The translations under genes were made by a program, and so were the position numbers. The notes beneath the pieces are model-generated. The model did not search any database. It saw only the letters and a list, made by a program, of their open reading frames with translations, and was not told where the DNA came from. From contig JBGTHQ010000017.1 in NCBI GenBank assembly GCA_041746135.1, positions 62,001 through 126,000 of the forward strand: 64,000 bases of DNA. The letters are read 5' to 3'. This DNA comes from Alg239-R122 sp041746135 (lineage in GTDB: Bacteria; Pseudomonadota; Alphaproteobacteria; Sphingomonadales; Sphingomonadaceae). Shown in pieces: positions 55,012 through 62,685 of the stretch (positions are counted from its first letter, which is position 1; each line of letters starts with the position of its first letter).

Positions 55012-55688
55012 ATTCTTCTCCCCAGCCAGATAATCTTTCCGACAACGTGCATTTCTTCATCGGCTGCGTCAATAACTGAAATTGCGGGGTTATCCGACAT
55101 CAATAAATAGCTGCCTAATGGCGTACGCCGCACCCTCTTTATCATTCCCAGTTCACCATAGCTAATTGCCCATATCTGGTCTTGAGCTGAAATCCTTCTT
55201 TGGCTGGTATCTATTAAAACTATATCACCGTCCATAAGCGTAGGGAGCATCGAATCGCCGGAACCGCGTGCCACAAATAAGTCGTCGAAAGAACCTCTCA
55301 TGAGAGTTTTCAGCCAGTCGCGCTGGAAAGGTATGAAACCAGTTTGCTGGTATTCGTTAAAAATCGAACCCCCACCCATGCTGTAGCCCAGCTCTAATTG
55401 CGGTATAAGGGCCATACCGACGTCTTTAGCCAGACTTTCGAGTGATACATCGGGAGAAGGCGCTGTGGGCAGCATACCGCCTTGCATAAGCCACTTACTC
55501 GTCACGCCTAGTTTGTCGGCAAATTGATGAGAATGCCGGGCGAACCCGTTTTGGCCGCTTTCATAAGACCGATAGGTTACGGATTTCATGTTTATTGCGC
55601 GTGCAAAGTCGGCGGCTGTTTCATAGCCAGCCTTTTCTCTTGCCCACAAAAGTCGATCGGCGGGCGATAATAGCGATTCATTTTCCAT
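55008..55688 (-). CDS. CI-like phage repressor with S24 domain
   Basis: A 226-residue repressor. The N-terminal helix-turn-helix covers about residues 8-65 (LLWAREKAGYETAADFARAI, SVTYRSYESGQNGFARHS) and the C-terminal S24/LexA-type domain shows S146 (RGSGDSMLPT) and K184 (GMIKRV). No Ala-Gly cleavage bond is obvious in the linker, so self-cleavage is uncertain. It should keep the leftward and rightward early promoters off. The start at 55688 fits the fold; ATG codons at 55706 and 55724 are alternatives, and none has a good ribosome site, so leaderless translation is possible. Confidence 0.88.
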   Translation of the reverse strand: MENESLLSPADRLLWAREKAGYETAADFARAINMKSVTYRSYESGQNGFARHSHQFADKLGVTSKWLMQGGMLPTAPSPDVSLESLAKDVGMALIPQLELGYSMGGGSIFNEYQQTGFIPFQRDWLKTLMRGSFDDLFVARGSGDSMLPTLMDGDIVLIDTSQRRISAQDQIWAISYGELGMIKRVRRTPLGSYLLMSDNPAISVIDAADEEMHVVGKIIWLGRRM

Positions 55689-55763
55689 AAAATCGCTATC
55701 GCACATGATATCGCTACGAATCATATTGTCTTGTGCCGTTACATATGATAGCGTCTGTGCATT
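55689..55763. promoter_or_regulatory. Divergent cI/cro control region
   Basis: The 75 bases between the repressor and Cro-like starts hold CGCTATC (55693-55699) and its mirror GATAGCG (55747-55753), and ACGAATCATATTG near 55715, similar to motifs at the leftward promoter. Promoters for both genes must lie here, but I cannot fix the hexamers. Confidence 0.5.
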
Positions 55764-56000
55764 ATGAAACATATTGTCGATCACAATTCACTAATCAGCC
55801 ACTTGGGCGGTGCGCCAAAGATTGCTGAGTTCCTCAAAATCAAACCTGTAAATGTCAGGCAATGGATGCTTCGCAATCGCATCCCGCCAGAACATTGGCA
55901 GGAATTGTCAGCTTTGTCGTCGGAAAGCGGATTTGCCGTGGACGCCAATTGGCTTGTCGATACCATGCCCCCCCGCAAGGCGGTGGATGTCGCAGCATGA
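55764..56000 (+). CDS. Cro-like (YdaS-type) DNA-binding protein
   Basis: A 78-residue helix-turn-helix protein divergent from the repressor: LISHLGGAPKIAEFLKIKPV and NVRQWMLRNRIPPEHWQELS are the YdaS/Cro-type helices. It should be the early switch to lytic growth. Its start codon overlaps an operator-like TTATGAAACAT motif, with no ribosome site. The stop overlaps the next start (ATGA). Confidence 0.85.
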   Translation: MKHIVDHNSLISHLGGAPKIAEFLKIKPVNVRQWMLRNRIPPEHWQELSALSSESGFAVDANWLVDTMPPRKAVDVAA

Positions 56001-56176
56001 CCGAAATAACCGGCCCCGTCACATTCACTATCACGATCACGGATATTTGCGAAGCGGATATCCGCCGTATTGTTCGTGAGGAGCTTGCCGCTCAGCCTCG
56101 TATAGCCGTGGTTAGCGATACGGTTCCAAACAGCAATCAACCCGATCCCAAAACTCCTCAAGATAAGAAAGAGTGA
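55997..56176 (+). CDS. Small phage protein after Cro
   Basis: A 59-residue protein (MTEITGPVTFTITITDICEA, then ADIRRIVREELAAQPR and a Pro/Asp/Lys tail). ATGA overlap with cro. Not recognised; its 3' end is overlapped by an opposite-strand gene. Confidence 0.65.
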   Translation: MTEITGPVTFTITITDICEADIRRIVREELAAQPRIAVVSDTVPNSNQPDPKTPQDKKE

Positions 56177-56387
56177 GCTGTCGTATGTTCTCGCAATATT
56201 CAGGATCAGCCCCCTCAGGCACGCGCATTTCTCTGTCATTAACATCTGAAAGCATGATGTCTCTGTGTGATTTCGCTCGTTTAAGCGGGTCTCGCTCTGT
56301 CGCAAGTATGCCAGCCCATAACCGTTCGATAAGTAGGGTTGTGGTGGTTGTTCTGGCGTCCCTTTGGAGCCTTTCGAAATCGTCCAT
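56112..56387 (-). CDS. Opposite-strand small gene within the rightward arm
   Basis: A 91-residue protein (MDDFERLQRDARTTTTTLLI ... SYLEEFWDRVDCCLEPYR) read against the surrounding genes. AGGAGA lies about ten bases before the ATG, and the composition is protein-like, which argues that it is real. Its 3' end overlaps the plus-strand gene by 65 bases. No family recognised. An antisense role toward the early rightward transcript is possible. Confidence 0.6.
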   Translation of the reverse strand: MDDFERLQRDARTTTTTLLIERLWAGILATERDPLKRAKSHRDIMLSDVNDREMRVPEGADPEYCENIRQLTLSYLEEFWDRVDCCLEPYR

Positions 56388-56464
56388 ATGTCGTGTTCTC
56401 CTAATGAAAACTCGATTGTGTCTGAAAGTGGTGCGGAGTCAATCCATGCCATTGGAGGCATAAC

Positions 56465-56626
56465 ATGACCCAATGCACCAAATGCCATCATTATCCTGCG
56501 GGAACAGTCTGCGGAAACATGACTTGCCCCGGCAAACAAACCCGCAAGAGTAACCCTCTCCCCTTTGCGGAAACTAGCGGGGGGTTCGCTCCCCGCCCAT
56601 TTATTGGAAAAGGAATGCAGGTATGA
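56465..56626 (+). CDS. Small zinc-ribbon protein (53 residues)
   Basis: MTQCTKCHHYPAGTVCGNMT then CPGKQTRK: four cysteines in C-x2-C...C-x4-C spacing suggest a small zinc ribbon. GGAGGCATAAC precedes the ATG. The stop overlaps the next start in ATGA at 56623-56626. A GC-rich hairpin (56566-56585) lies inside the frame. Confidence 0.6.
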   Translation: MTQCTKCHHYPAGTVCGNMTCPGKQTRKSNPLPFAETSGGFAPRPFIGKGMQV

Positions 56627-57288
56627 CGTTCGTTGAACCGACACATGAGTTTGCAATCGAGTTGCTGGAGAAGTTAGGCGGGCGTGAGCGATTTGTTTCA
56701 TCTTATTCGAACCGCACTTTCTCGCCAGAGAGGCAGGCGTCATCGTCATTAAATGAGGTTGCCGATGTTCTTGATAAGGCCAGCGCGGAATTGCGTTCAT
56801 CTGGCGCATCTGATGAAGACATATCAGCGTGGCGCGAACAACTATCCCGAAAATGGTTAGCAATGGAAGCTGCCGGTGCGCGCACGGTGAATTGGATGAT
56901 TACCGGTCCCGCGCGGTTTCCAGTAGCGCGCAATGAAAAAGCTATGGCAATTGAGCATAAGCGAACTGGCGAATATCTCGATTTTATAAATTCGGTTGGT
57001 AGCTGGATGTCGCGCAGGAAAAATTCAGCCGCCCGCGCCGCAAAAAGCGAAGCGGCCAAAGGACAGACGTTTGAAGAGATCGAAACAAATGGTCTTATTC
57101 TCCGCAAAAATACTGCGTTGGATCGCGTCCAGCTAATATTCCCTGAAAAGCCAGACGAAGAGTTCCGCAAAGATTTGAAACGATCCGGATTCCGCTGGTC
57201 GCCTCGTGAGGGCGCTTGGCAACGCCAGCTTACGCGCAACGGACTATACGCTGCCAACGGCATACAAGCCGCATGGTGTGCTGCATGA
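56623..57288 (+). CDS. Phage protein with C-terminal substrate-like module
   Basis: A 221-residue protein. The C-terminal 50 residues (LIFPEKPDEEFRKDLKRSGF, RWSPREGAWQRQLTRNGLYA) form a module commonly found at the end of phage and plasmid antirestriction or methylase-like proteins, with unknown role. The N-terminal 100 residues are helical; the middle is rich in Ala/Lys. ATGA overlaps on both sides. Confidence 0.75.
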   Translation: MTFVEPTHEFAIELLEKLGGRERFVSSYSNRTFSPERQASSSLNEVADVLDKASAELRSSGASDEDISAWREQLSRKWLAMEAAGARTVNWMITGPARFPVARNEKAMAIEHKRTGEYLDFINSVGSWMSRRKNSAARAAKSEAAKGQTFEEIETNGLILRKNTALDRVQLIFPEKPDEEFRKDLKRSGFRWSPREGAWQRQLTRNGLYAANGIQAAWCAA

Positions 57289-57485
57289 TACCTAACCCGA
57301 CCTTTCAAAAGCCGACAGACGTAGCGGCTTCGAAGGCTGGCCGGCGGCAGTATCAAGCGCACTCGGGGGACGGTCATAATGCTCGTGTGCGAATGGCCAG
57401 CAATACGTTTCCTGTTTTCGCGGTTCTGCGCACGCATGGAGAGGTTGTCCCGCTGCGCTTCATTCCCGTTCAACCACAAGGATAA
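57285..57485 (+). CDS. Small phage hypothetical protein
   Basis: A 66-residue protein (MIPNPTFQKPTDVAASKAGR ... VPLRFIPVQPQG). The ATG overlaps the preceding stop. Not recognised. Confidence 0.55.
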   Translation: MIPNPTFQKPTDVAASKAGRRQYQAHSGDGHNARVRMASNTFPVFAVLRTHGEVVPLRFIPVQPQG

Positions 57486-57491
57486 CTTATT

Positions 57492-57800
57492 ATGGAAAAA
57501 GAATATGAATACACATCGGACGCTCACAGGATGAACGCATCGCCCGAACATGTAAGCAGGAAGCCTACTTTTGACAGCGTAATTAAGCGTCTTGAAATGA
57601 TTGCCGATGGAGCCGCAAAAAATAGAGGAGCGTCCGGCTTGATTGCCGATATGGTATTTGGTCGCTCCCCCGAAATTAACTCCGAAATTTCTAGCGATAA
57701 AAAGAGTGAAGTCGCCTTTCTTTTTCAAATTGAAAGCATATTGGACTGTGTTGAGGAGAGCCTCCGGCGCACTGATCACAATCTGTCCCGCTTCGACTAG
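57492..57800 (+). CDS. Phage hypothetical protein
   Basis: A 102-residue acidic, helical protein (MEKEYEYTSDAHRMNASPEH ... ESLRRTDHNLSRFD), starting six bases after the preceding stop, with AAGGATAA as ribosome site. Not recognised. The 130 bases that follow up to 57930 hold no gene that I can support; they contain a direct repeat CCACGTTTA/CCACGTTTG (57893-57915). Confidence 0.65.
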   Translation: MEKEYEYTSDAHRMNASPEHVSRKPTFDSVIKRLEMIADGAAKNRGASGLIADMVFGRSPEINSEISSDKKSEVAFLFQIESILDCVEESLRRTDHNLSRFD

Positions 57801-57930
57801 TTTCTTAATTCGCTCAATCACACTCGCACAATAGCAAGGTAACGGCCTGTAAGTAATTGTAAAATCGCACTGTGCCGTAATGAAACGGTAACCACGTTTA
57901 TTGGCCACGTTTGTAAAGGATTTGGAAAGC

Positions 57931-58062
57931 ATGACCACCACTCAGGATATAATCATCATCCTATGCATCGCATCGGTATCGTTCTGCATCGGTGCTGTAA
58001 CCGGCATGTGGTGGGTAGCACGGCGCAGGGATGACGATATTGACTGGGAGGGCGGGGCGTGA
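57931..58062 (+). CDS. Small membrane protein (43 residues)
   Basis: MTTTQDIIIILCIASVSFCI then GAVTGMWWVARRRDDDIDW: one membrane helix with a charged C-terminal tail. TTGGAAAGC precedes the ATG, and its stop overlaps the GTG of the methyltransferase gene (GTGA). Confidence 0.6.
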   Translation: MTTTQDIIIILCIASVSFCIGAVTGMWWVARRRDDDIDWEGGA

Positions 58063-58697
58063 AGCGAATTCTTGTCGCATGCGAATATTCCGCTACTATC
58101 CGCGATGCTTTCCGCGCGCGGGGCCATGATGCATGGTCCAATGACATACTGGAAACCGAAGGCAATCCGGAATGGCATATCCAGGGCGATTGCCACGACG
58201 CAATCAAGTCACGCCATTGGGATATGATTATACTGAACGTCCCGTGCACGAAAATGGCTCTCTGCGGAAACAGACATTACGGGCGGGGCAAGCCATTACA
58301 TCATGAGCGTCTTGCGGCCATTGACTGGACGCTGGAGACAGTCAGGCTGGCATTGAATGAAGCGCAGTGCGTAGTGCTGGAAAACCCGGCCAGCGTAATA
58401 TTCCCCATATTGAGAAATGATCTGGGCGCGCATGTTCAGTATGTGCAGCCTTGGCAATTCGGTCATCCCGAACAGAAGAAAACCGGGCTTGCCTTGTGGG
58501 GCCTCAATCCATTGGCTGAAACCAGTAACGTTTATCAGCAAATGATAACCCTGCCAATATCGCAGCGGGAACGGATTTTCTACATGTCGCCTGGAGAGCA
58601 TCGCGGTCACTTGCGGTCGAAATTCTACACCGGATTTGCCGACGCAATGGCGAGTCAGTGGGGGGATTTCCTGAGCATGGAAAGGCAAGCCGCATGA
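58059..58697 (+). CDS. Phage cytosine-DNA-methyltransferase-like protein
   Basis: A 212-residue protein of the phage C5-methyltransferase-like group: RILVACEYSATIRDAFRARG (SAM-binding start), HIQGDCHDAIKSRHWDMIIL, and NVPCTKMALCGNRHY, where PC is the catalytic-loop position (PCT rather than the usual PCQ). ENPASVIFPIL gives the ENV-like motif. It may protect phage DNA from host restriction, or be inactive. The GTG start overlaps the preceding small gene. Confidence 0.8.
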   Translation: MKRILVACEYSATIRDAFRARGHDAWSNDILETEGNPEWHIQGDCHDAIKSRHWDMIILNVPCTKMALCGNRHYGRGKPLHHERLAAIDWTLETVRLALNEAQCVVLENPASVIFPILRNDLGAHVQYVQPWQFGHPEQKKTGLALWGLNPLAETSNVYQQMITLPISQRERIFYMSPGEHRGHLRSKFYTGFADAMASQWGDFLSMERQAA

Positions 58698-58852
58698 GCC
58701 TATTCTCCCGCAAGAAGCCCGTAGAGCCGTTACGCGACCATGAGGGCCGCTATGTATCGCGGGACCGTCTGAAACGTATCGAGACAGCCGTTAAACTGGC
58801 GTCATCCATGCAGCGCGATGATCTGGTCGAGCGACTGGAGGCGGTGCGTTGA
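58694..58852 (+). CDS. Small phage hypothetical protein
   Basis: A 52-residue basic protein (MSLFSRKKPVEPLRDHEGRY ... DDLVERLEAVR), overlapping both methyltransferase genes by four bases. Not recognised. Confidence 0.55.
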   Translation: MSLFSRKKPVEPLRDHEGRYVSRDRLKRIETAVKLASSMQRDDLVERLEAVR

Positions 58853-59610
58853 GCCAGCCTGTCATTATAGGAAACGCTACCCTGTATGAAGGGGATTGCC
58901 GCGATATTCTGCCTATGCTCGGCAAGGTGGATGCTGTAATTACTGACATTCCTTACCCGCTGGAGTCGGGTGGCAACACTACCGGCGAAATGGGCGGTAA
59001 GTTTGCGAAATCCAGATATGACAATAGTGGCAGCATAATCGATTGCGAGATTGAACCTTGGGAATATATGGGGCTGATCTCGGACCTTCTGGAGGTTGGC
59101 CACGGATATTTCATGGTCAACAATCGCCATGTCGCCAATATCGAAAATGCAGCACTCGCTGCGGGGTTCCGTTTTCACAATTGGCTCGTCTGGGACAAAG
59201 GTACATGCACTCCAAACCGATGGTATATGAAAAATTGCGAATTCACTCTGTTCGTATTCAAGGGGCGCGCAAAGCACATAAACGATTGCGGCGCACGCCA
59301 GCTCATCAAATGCCCAAATGTGCTGAACGGACTTCATGAAACCCAAAAGCCAGTTGCTCTTATGGAGCATTATATCCGGAACAGTACCGTATTGAGCCAA
59401 ACCGTGCTGGATCCATTTTTAGGATCTGGCACAACCGGCGTAGCAGCCGTTCAAATGGGCCGCAAATTCATCGGAATCGAGAAAGAACCCAAATATTTCG
59501 ACATCGCATGTCGCAGAATTGAGGACGCACAGCGCCAAAGCGACATGTTTATCACACCGGAGCGCGTGAAGGCAGAGAAACCCGCACAGCTATTCGGAGA
59601 CGCCGCATGA
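58849..59610 (+). CDS. DNA methyltransferase (beta class, N4/N6 type)
   Basis: A 253-residue amino-methyltransferase. The catalytic motif comes first (DAVITDIPYPLESGG, a DPPY-like TDIPY) and the SAM motif later (VLDPFLGSGTTGVAAVQMGR), the order of the beta class. HETQKPVALMEHYIR and KFIGIEKEPKYFDIACRRI are typical. It should methylate adenine-N6 or cytosine-N4 in a short target. No restriction gene is adjacent, so it is an orphan. The start is TTG at 58849, overlapping the preceding stop. Confidence 0.92.
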   Translation: MSQPVIIGNATLYEGDCRDILPMLGKVDAVITDIPYPLESGGNTTGEMGGKFAKSRYDNSGSIIDCEIEPWEYMGLISDLLEVGHGYFMVNNRHVANIENAALAAGFRFHNWLVWDKGTCTPNRWYMKNCEFTLFVFKGRAKHINDCGARQLIKCPNVLNGLHETQKPVALMEHYIRNSTVLSQTVLDPFLGSGTTGVAAVQMGRKFIGIEKEPKYFDIACRRIEDAQRQSDMFITPERVKAEKPAQLFGDAA

Positions 59611-59747
59611 CCGATCAATACGCCAAACGCAGCCCCGTAAGGCCCCCTAGCCTAGATCAGGCAGCATTACGCGCACATGGGCTAACAGAACGCGAGATCG
59701 GCAAGCGTGTCTATATCCGCTGTCCTATCGTGCGGGGGAGGGATTGA
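59607..59747 (+). CDS. Tiny phage protein (46 residues)
   Basis: MTDQYAKRSPVRPPSLDQAA then LRAHGLTEREIGKRVYIRCP; ATGA overlap with the methyltransferase. The HGLTEREIGKRV segment could be a short DNA-binding helix. Not recognised. Confidence 0.5.
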   Translation: MTDQYAKRSPVRPPSLDQAALRAHGLTEREIGKRVYIRCPIVRGRD

Positions 59748-59887
59748 TGCTGAGCTGTTCGCAGATCGTGGGCCGGTCTCACGCAAACCACCTGTTATCA
59801 TCCGATGACATAGCCAAGCGTATCGTTCGCCGGGATCCGTGCAGGAGGTGCGGCGTGCGGGGAGATGTGGGGTGCGGCTGTGGCTAG
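59747..59887 (+). CDS. Tiny cysteine-rich phage protein (46 residues)
   Basis: MLSCSQIVGRSHANHLLSSD then DPCRRCGVRGDVGCGCG; the C-terminal CxxC and CGCG could bind zinc. It starts on the stop of the previous frame (TGATG) and overlaps the nuclease gene. Confidence 0.5.
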   Translation: MLSCSQIVGRSHANHLLSSDDIAKRIVRRDPCRRCGVRGDVGCGCG

Positions 59888-60242
59888 AGCCTATGTTCAA
59901 GAAGAACGCGCAACCCAAAAGGCTGTCCGGCAATACCTGGCTGTCAACGGCTTTGAAAGCGTTGCTGTGCCGAACGGTGCGGTGTTGGCTGGCGACAAGA
60001 CGCGACGGGCTATCCAGATGATGGAATTGAAGGCCGAAGGGCTGCGTCCGGGATTCCCCGACCTCATTGTGTTTAACAACCGTGGCCAAGTTGGCTTCAT
60101 GGAGATAAAAACCGAAGGCGGGAAGCTATCACAGACGCAAAATCAGGTCCGCAACTGGATGCTGCGCGACGGGCATAAGTATGCGGTTGTTCGTTCTGTC
60201 GATGATGCAAAAGAGACGATCGCGGAATGGGGGTGGCTGTGA
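59865..60242 (+). CDS. VRR-NUC domain phage nuclease
   Basis: A 125-residue PD-(D/E)xK nuclease. Motifs in order: the early Glu (QEERATQKAVRQYL), RPGFPDLIVF with the catalytic Asp, GFMEIKTEGGKLSQTQ with Glu and Lys. VRR-NUC domains act on branched DNA, as in FAN1 and phage Holliday-junction enzymes. ATG at 59865 or GTG at 59880 (ARAYVQEER) are both possible starts. Confidence 0.88.
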   Translation: MWGAAVARAYVQEERATQKAVRQYLAVNGFESVAVPNGAVLAGDKTRRAIQMMELKAEGLRPGFPDLIVFNNRGQVGFMEIKTEGGKLSQTQNQVRNWMLRDGHKYAVVRSVDDAKETIAEWGWL

Positions 60243-60330
60243 AAGTTATCCCCAACGTTCACAGACTGCGGACGGGAAATAATTTTCATTCCCCCGTTGC
60301 GCGACCGAATCAGCAAGTGGTAAACAATTC

Positions 60331-60365
60331 GGGCCGGAAAAGTGCGACAACACTAGCTCCGGCCC
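60331..60365. other. GC-rich palindrome before the replication genes
   Basis: GGGCCGGA (60331-60338) and TCCGGCCC (60358-60365), with an inner GTG/CAC pair, make a stable hairpin about 30 bases before the gene at 60394. A TTATCCCCA at 60247-60255 resembles a DnaA box. There is no T-run, so a terminator is unlikely; an origin or regulator site is possible. Confidence 0.4.
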
Positions 60366-60393
60366 TGAACATAAACAGTCAAAGGAGGACTGC

Positions 60394-60591
60394 ATGTCTT
60401 TAATTGCCGATAGGGTAATTGCGCCCGGCGTTCAATCAAATTCCGAATTGACGGCCGCGTGGGAAATCCTGCGTGCCATCCAGTTGCATCATGTAAGAGT
60501 GCCTGAAATGCTGGAAAACAGCTATTATCAAGAGGCGGTGCAATCCGCGCATTGCAATTACGCTTTCCAGTTCAACGCGGCGAAGCCATGA
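60394..60591 (+). CDS. Small phage protein before DnaB
   Basis: A 65-residue protein (MSLIADRVIAPGVQSNSELT ... CNYAFQFNAAKP) with AAAGGAGGACTGC before the ATG, one of the best ribosome sites in the region. Coupled to dnaB by ATGA. Not recognised. Confidence 0.7.
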   Translation: MSLIADRVIAPGVQSNSELTAAWEILRAIQLHHVRVPEMLENSYYQEAVQSAHCNYAFQFNAAKP

Positions 60592-61967
60592 TTGAGGGCC
60601 AGCCCTTCCAACCCGTCCGCAATATTGAGGCGGAAGCGGATTTGCTCGGCGCGATGCTGGTGAATGGCCGGTGGATTGATTATGCCGCCGACAGGCTAAA
60701 ACCCGCTGACTTTTTCGAGCCGACACATGCGACTATATTTGAGATCATCGTGCAGGAAAGCGCGAAAGGCAACACTGTTTCGCCGGTCACGCTCAAACCC
60801 TATCTGGAGAATGACGAGGGTTTAAAAGAACTCGGCGGGCTTCGCTATCTGGCCCGGCTCACTGGCAACACGTCATTGGGAATCGGGTTCGAGACGCAAT
60901 GTGCTCAGGTCAAGGAAATGTCGCAGCGACGCAAGATGCAGGACGGGCTGGAGAAAGCCGTTTTGCTGGCTGTGGACATGGAGCAGCCCATAGAAGCGAT
61001 TGTAAGCGCCGCTGACGCAGCTGTGAGCGCAGAACATGGCAGCGATGGCGTTGAGCAGCTCACGGGTCTCCAATGCATCGACAACCTGTTCGATAGTTAT
61101 AACCAGCCCAATTACGGCGTGAAGTCGAATGTTATCCCCGCGCTGGACAGGGTGATGGGTCTCATACGTCCGAAAGAGCTTATCATACTGGCCGCACGTC
61201 CCGGCATGGGGAAAACAGCTTGTGCGCTGTCATATGCGATCGGCGCATCGCAGGGCGGGTATGGTGTCTTGTTCGTCTCGCTGGAAATGTCGGGAACGGA
61301 ACTCGCTGCACGCATGGTTTCGGATATGTGTTTCAATACGCATAACGAGACCGGTGTTTTCTACAGCAAGATACGGGATAACAAATGCCAGGGCAGAGAC
61401 CGGGACGCGATCAAGAACGCCCGCCGTATGATGAATGATATGCCGTTCCGGGTGGTCGATGCTGGCAAGCTTACCACGGGTAGGCTGTCGATGATTATCA
61501 TGCGGACAAAGCGGCGTATGGAAGCACAAGGCCAATCACTTGATTTGGTAGTGGTTGATTACCTGCAATTGCTTTCGCCCGATACGCGAACCGGCGGACT
61601 TTACGAAAAGGTTTCCGAAATATCGATGGCGCTGAAAGCTGCTGCCAAAACCCACAATGTCGGGATTATGGCGTTGGCGCAGTTAAGCAGGCAGGTCGAG
61701 AGCAGAGAGGGGAAAAGACCGCAATTGTCAGACTTGCGCGATAGCGGGCAGATCGAGCAGGATGCCGATACTGTGCTGTTCTTGTTGCGCGATGAATATT
61801 ATCACAAGCAAACCGAGCCTGAGGAATGCAGCCCTGAATATCCTGCATGGCTGGAAAAGCAAAAGGCAGTCGAGAACGGTATCGAGTATATTATCGCCAA
61901 GCGTCGCAATGGCCCTGCAGGAACGGCTACAGGCCGGTTCTATGGCGCGTTTCAGGCGGTGCGGTAG
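60588..61967 (+). CDS. dnaB: Phage replicative DNA helicase (DnaB family)
   Basis: A 459-residue hexameric helicase. The N-terminal DnaB domain covers about 8-105 (VRNIEAEADLLGAMLVNGRW) and the RecA-like domain about 180-450: Walker A ILAARPGMGKTACAL, VLFVSLEMSGTELAARM, Walker B LVVVDYLQLLS, and ALAQLSRQVESREGKRP with LRDSGQIEQDADTVLFL. It unwinds the phage origin and removes dependence on host DnaB. ATGA overlap upstream; the next gene starts on its stop. Confidence 0.96.
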   Translation: MIEGQPFQPVRNIEAEADLLGAMLVNGRWIDYAADRLKPADFFEPTHATIFEIIVQESAKGNTVSPVTLKPYLENDEGLKELGGLRYLARLTGNTSLGIGFETQCAQVKEMSQRRKMQDGLEKAVLLAVDMEQPIEAIVSAADAAVSAEHGSDGVEQLTGLQCIDNLFDSYNQPNYGVKSNVIPALDRVMGLIRPKELIILAARPGMGKTACALSYAIGASQGGYGVLFVSLEMSGTELAARMVSDMCFNTHNETGVFYSKIRDNKCQGRDRDAIKNARRMMNDMPFRVVDAGKLTTGRLSMIIMRTKRRMEAQGQSLDLVVVDYLQLLSPDTRTGGLYEKVSEISMALKAAAKTHNVGIMALAQLSRQVESREGKRPQLSDLRDSGQIEQDADTVLFLLRDEYYHKQTEPEECSPEYPAWLEKQKAVENGIEYIIAKRRNGPAGTATGRFYGAFQAVR

Positions 61968-62524
61968 TGGATAGTTCACTTATCCAGAGATTGGTGGAAG
62001 CTGGCACGCCTGCAGACTTGATAGCTGATATTGCTGTTGAGCTGGCTAAGGCGGATGCAAACCAGCAAGCCATAGAAACACGTCGGACAAAAGACCGTGA
62101 GCGGCAGCGTAAATATCGTGATGATAAGTTAGATAGCGTTATGTCACGTGACATCGCAGATGTCACAACGGACGAGGATGAGCAAAAAGAAAAAATCCCC
62201 CAGACCCCCTTAAAAGAAAAACTACCCCCATCCCCTAAAGGGGATACCCCCAAACGAAAAACCGCACATCGGCTACCGGACGACTTTGCCATGCCAGCAT
62301 CGTGGTTAGCTTGGGCTAGATCGGAAAAAGGCTGGAGTGAAAAGGCTGTTGGCGAAGAATCCGCTAATTTCACAGATTACTGGCAAGCTTGCGGCGGTGC
62401 GAAGGCCCGAAAGACCGATTGGCGCAAAACCTGGCAGGTTTGGGTCAGGCAATCGAACCGGAATGGCGGACCTGCCCCACCTGCCAACGACCTTGAAGCG
62501 ATGCGCCGGAAATACGGCAGATGA
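61967..62524 (+). CDS. Phage replication-associated protein (replisome organiser-like)
   Basis: A 185-residue protein that starts with GTG on the dnaB stop (TAGTG). The N-terminal helix LIQRLVEAGTPADLIADIAV, a charged KDRERQRKYRDD linker, and a C-terminal domain with PASWLAWARSEKGW, ANFTDYWQACGGAKARKTDW and KTWQVWVRQ. The latter Trp-rich pattern is found in phage replication-initiator/DnaT-like proteins. A role as loader of the preceding DnaB is a reasonable inference. Confidence 0.75.
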   Translation: MDSSLIQRLVEAGTPADLIADIAVELAKADANQQAIETRRTKDRERQRKYRDDKLDSVMSRDIADVTTDEDEQKEKIPQTPLKEKLPPSPKGDTPKRKTAHRLPDDFAMPASWLAWARSEKGWSEKAVGEESANFTDYWQACGGAKARKTDWRKTWQVWVRQSNRNGGPAPPANDLEAMRRKYGR

Positions 62525-62685
62525 GCCTAACCGATCTCCACACCGACCTAATCAAACACCAGACGGGAAACATGACGATGGAAGCAATACGAAACAGATA
62601 CCGCGCTGGCGATTACGGGACGATGAAAGATTACATCGCATGGGCTGTGAAAACCGCCTCAGGAACAAAGGAACCCACCCCATGA
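62521..62685 (+). CDS. Small phage protein (54 residues)
   Basis: MSLTDLHTDLIKHQTGNMTM then AIRNRYRAGDYGTMKDYIAW. ATGA overlap with the gene before it and the frame after it. Not recognised. Confidence 0.55.
   Translation: MSLTDLHTDLIKHQTGNMTMEAIRNRYRAGDYGTMKDYIAWAVKTASGTKEPTP

Noticed and set aside
56566..56585. GC-rich hairpin as terminator in the rightward arm
   Set aside because: It lies inside a coupled 53-codon gene and is followed by CCCATTTATTGG rather than a T-run.
56703..57941. 412-codon minus-strand frame across four phage genes
   Set aside because: Covers several well-coupled plus-strand genes; its sequence has no domain and starts at no ribosome site.
60239..60403. 54-codon GTG frame after the VRR-NUC gene
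   Set aside because: Coupled start is present, but the frame runs through the strong palindrome and the next ribosome site and has a low-complexity, unlikely composition.
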